This document shows, piece after piece, positions 5,537 through 5,868 of a stretch of 5,868 nt of DNA. This DNA comes from Planctomycetaceae bacterium. GTDB lineage: Bacteria > Planctomycetota > Planctomycetia > Pirellulales > Thermoguttaceae. Position 1 is the stretch's first letter. Each line of letters starts with the position of its first letter. A program made the position numbers and the translations under genes. Where the stretch lies: positions 1 through 5,868 of the forward strand of contig SFIW01000060.1 of NCBI GenBank assembly GCA_004556055.1, in the 5' to 3' direction. The notes beneath the pieces are model-generated. The model ran no database searches. It had not been told where the DNA came from and saw only the letters and a list, made by a program, of their open reading frames with translations.

Positions 5537-5868
5537 ATGGCAGTTTTCCGGGTGGAACGAAACAAGGGCTACACCGTAATGAGCAACCACCACCTACGCA
5601 ACAAGGAGCTTTCCTTAAAGGCAAAGGGGCTGTTGTCGCAAATGCTGTCACTCCCCGAAGATTGGGACTACACCTTGAAAGGCTTATCCCTTATCAACCG
5701 GGAGAAGATAGACGCTATCCGCGAAGCCATACGGGAGCTTGAACGCGCCGGGTATATCGTCCGTTCAAGGGAGCGCGACGAGAAAGGACGCTTGCGGGGC
5801 GCGGACTATGTGATATTCGAGCAGCCGCAGCCGCCTACGCCGGATTTACCTACATTGGAAAATCCAAC
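5537..5868 (+). CDS. Winged-helix replication-initiator-like protein of a mobile element (3' truncated)
   Basis: The frame opens at ATG 5537 and stays open to the window end, giving 110 complete codons and no stop. The product begins MAVFRVERNKGYTVMSNHHL. From about residue 26 it has the pattern of a winged helix-turn-helix: LSLKAKGLLSQMLSLP, then TLKGLSLINREKIDAIREAI as the likely helix-turn-helix, IRELERAGYIVRSRER as following helix and strand, and a wing ending ADYVIF. A proline-rich linker (EQPQPPTPDLP) begins near residue 95. I recognise this N-terminus as a family common on clostridial conjugative elements, annotated as HTH or replication initiator/replisome organiser. The exact function is inferred: probably DNA binding at the element's origin. 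Its neighbours support this, as a strong AAGGAG site and a dyad-rich region lie directly upstream. Codon use is more mixed (TTG, AGG, CGG, ATA, TTA) than the host genes. The truncation is only the window edge. Confidence 0.82.
   Translation, partial: MAVFRVERNKGYTVMSNHHLRNKELSLKAKGLLSQMLSLPEDWDYTLKGLSLINREKIDAIREAIRELERAGYIVRSRERDEKGRLRGADYVIFEQPQPPTPDLPTLENP

Larger units (their letters stand above)
5139..5868 (+). mobile_element. End of a Tn916/Tn1549-like integrative conjugative element (partial)
   Basis: From about 5125-5165 onward the sequence looks like Firmicutes mobile DNA. It has integrase arm-type repeats (5206-5229), a terminator/attenuator hairpin, a long inverted repeat, a strong AAAGGAG ribosome site, and a replication-initiator-like gene of a family I know from clostridial conjugative elements. 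The exact left edge is uncertain; the first clearly element-like sequence is the AT-rich stretch near 5140. Integrase, excisionase, relaxase and transfer genes are not in the window. Assignment to Tn916/Tn1549 rests on the arm-site resemblance and on family knowledge of the gene. A chimeric assembly could give the same picture. Confidence 0.65.

Noticed and set aside
5242..5742. Plus-strand frame of 166 codons across the element leader
   Set aside because: It runs through the terminator hairpin and the inverted repeat, has no Shine-Dalgarno site, and overlaps about 200 bases of the replication-initiator gene in another frame, whose protein is recognisable. Treated as a shadow.

Overview
The window reads as two joined pieces of DNA. 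Positions 1 to about 5125 look like the chromosome of a Gram-negative carbohydrate degrader. I favour Planctomycetota or a relative, of the gut or rumen type. The grounds are a small FHA-domain protein with an acidic tail and no Shine-Dalgarno site, a large exported GH2 beta-galactosidase carrying a LamG-like insert, and a strong bias to CG-rich, C-ending codons beside AT-rich spacers. This placement is inferred from style; no marker gene is present.

Layout of the host part. Two identical tRNA-Gly(GCC) genes lie on the minus strand (6-78 and 145-217), read leftwards from a probable sigma70-type promoter at 262-289. A divergent promoter (401-429) probably drives the FHA-domain gene (515-964). 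After a 109-base spacer comes the beta-galactosidase gene (1074-4874). It has a signal peptide, both catalytic glutamates, and a roughly 240-residue segment with a LamG-like fold inserted inside the catalytic barrel. Two hairpins follow its stop; the second is a good intrinsic terminator (4910-4943).

The style changes between about 5125 and 5165. The rest matches the tip of a Firmicutes integrative conjugative element of the Tn916/Tn1549 kind. It has two tandem copies, 11 bp apart, of a sequence very like the arm-type binding site of Tn916 integrase (5206-5229). A nested terminator or attenuator hairpin (5337-5387) follows, then a 14-bp perfect inverted repeat enclosing further dyads (5395-5510). 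Last is the start of a winged-helix replication-initiator-like gene with a strong Shine-Dalgarno site (5537 to the window end, cut off). The integrase, relaxase and transfer genes would lie beyond the right edge.

The host genes show no clear functional link: tRNA supply, a phosphopeptide-binding adaptor and an exported glycosidase. The most notable point is the junction. It is either a real cross-phylum insertion of a Firmicutes-type element just behind the beta-galactosidase terminator, or an assembly chimera. The sequence alone cannot decide between them.
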